64,000 nucleotides of DNA. Source: Lophius americanus. Taxonomy: Eukaryota > Chordata > Actinopteri > Lophiiformes > Lophiidae. How positions within the stretch are numbered: position 1 is the stretch's first letter; every line of letters begins with the position of its first letter. Positions 63,096 through 64,000 of this stretch are shown piece after piece. Made by a program: the position numbers and the translations under genes. Under the pieces are notes generated by a model. That model was not told where the DNA came from, did not search any database, and worked only from the letters and a program-made list of their open reading frames with translations. The stretch covers positions 5,671,001 to 5,735,000 of the forward strand of contig JBBDHG010000024.1 of assembly GCA_037951165.1 (NCBI GenBank), given 5' to 3'.

Positions 63096-64000
63096 AATTG
63101 CATTACTATTATTATTAATACAACACTGTGAATATACTCTACCTCTAGTAAAAGTCCTGCATTCAAAATCTTATTCAGCTAGATAAAGCTGAGTACGTAA
63201 GTATGTCATTTATATCAGTATGTAACTTATATCAGCATGATGTGCTTGTAGTATCAAAAGTAAGTCGAAGTTTTTAGATTATTCAGAGGTGGAGAAACAC
63301 GCATTATCTACTCTAGTAAAATTTTAGTTACTTCTGTTTCTTACTGGCTATTTCCACAAACTTCACTGAATCTCGTGTTAAATAAGTATAAGATTAATTT
63401 AAGGCACGCGGAACTTCATATCAACTATTACTAACGTTCACAAGCAAAGAATATGTTCAGTTTGAAAAGCCAAAAGTATAGAAAAATCAAATGGCTTAAG
63501 AAAGACTCTATTATTGCTGCCTTGTTTCAACTGTCTTGGCCTAATATGCTCTGATGGATAGTAATAATAATAATAATATTAATAATTAATTAATTAATTT
63601 GTATATCACCTTTCATACTTTTCAAAGTAAAAACAAGTCTCTCTTGTGAATGAGACACTGGGTCTCAATGAGATTATCTTTATAAATAAATGTTAAAAAA
63701 CTGGAGCTGACAGGATTATGAATACTCAAGTAAACTATCCAGAAAGATAAATCTGCTCAAGTACAGTATCAGTATTGTGTTCAGTTACGGCCCAAGTCTG
63801 GAATTAATATTGCTAATGCATTATTGTGTAGGCCTGTTGCACCTAACAGATGTAGATGTTAATCTAAGGTATTTTCTTACCTCCTTTCTATGCTGTTGTG
63901 TAGTTTAATAAATTATCGTCATAGTCTGCTTTTAGCACGAATGCCCTGTCATAACCAGGAAACTCTAAAAAGTATTTGCTATAAGTAAATAGTTTATTTA
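63096..64000. other. Upstream flank of slc25a37, no gene
   Basis: Contains a TAAT/AATT simple repeat at 63562-63600 followed by TATATCACCTTTCATACTTTTC, probably another short retroelement tail. No gene is seen to the end of the window. Confidence 0.4.

Overview
The window is vertebrate nuclear DNA, almost certainly from a teleost fish. It is AT-rich, with introns, fish-type SINE and LINE debris, a Tc1-like transposon and long microsatellites. Four protein-coding genes can be supported; each was assembled from exons whose splice sites keep the reading frame and reproduce a known family. No bacterial-type system, CRISPR array or intact mobile-element gene is present.

Layout. 1-10.9 kb is repeat territory: a 108-bp perfect inverted repeat around a Tc1-like scrap, a broken Tc1-like transposase, a LINE reverse-transcriptase relic, and an L1-type LINE. 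The L1 carries a 34-copy 19-bp minisatellite and is split by a nested repeat. 11.5-15.3 kb holds stanniocalcin 1 (stc1, + strand, 4 exons), followed by about 4 kb that may be its 3' UTR. 19.4-31.5 kb is intergenic: LINE scraps, candidate conserved non-coding DNA, and a 158-bp repeat carrying four exact PAR-bZIP (D-box) sites. 31.5-34.3 kb holds an NK2-class homeobox gene (nkx2.7, the syntenic counterpart of NKX2-6, + strand, 2 exons). 34.3-42.8 kb is intergenic, ending in a 950-bp TAG trinucleotide array. 42.9-44.2 kb holds nkx3.1 (+ strand, 2 exons). 44.2-52.5 kb is intergenic with LINE, SINE and unclassified repeats. 54.7-62.7 kb holds slc25a37 (mitoferrin-1, - strand, 4 exons), with a CpG-rich start region near 62.7-62.9 kb. 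The last 1.1 kb contains only repeat tails.

The order and relative orientation stc1, nkx2.7, nkx3.1 (all one way) and slc25a37 (the other way) matches human 8p21 (STC1, NKX2-6, NKX3-1, SLC25A37). The genes do not form a pathway: stc1 is a calcium/phosphate-regulating hormone, the two NK genes are developmental transcription factors, and slc25a37 imports iron into mitochondria. Their linkage is an old syntenic block, possibly held together by shared enhancers. All assignments were made by reading the sequence; no database search was run.
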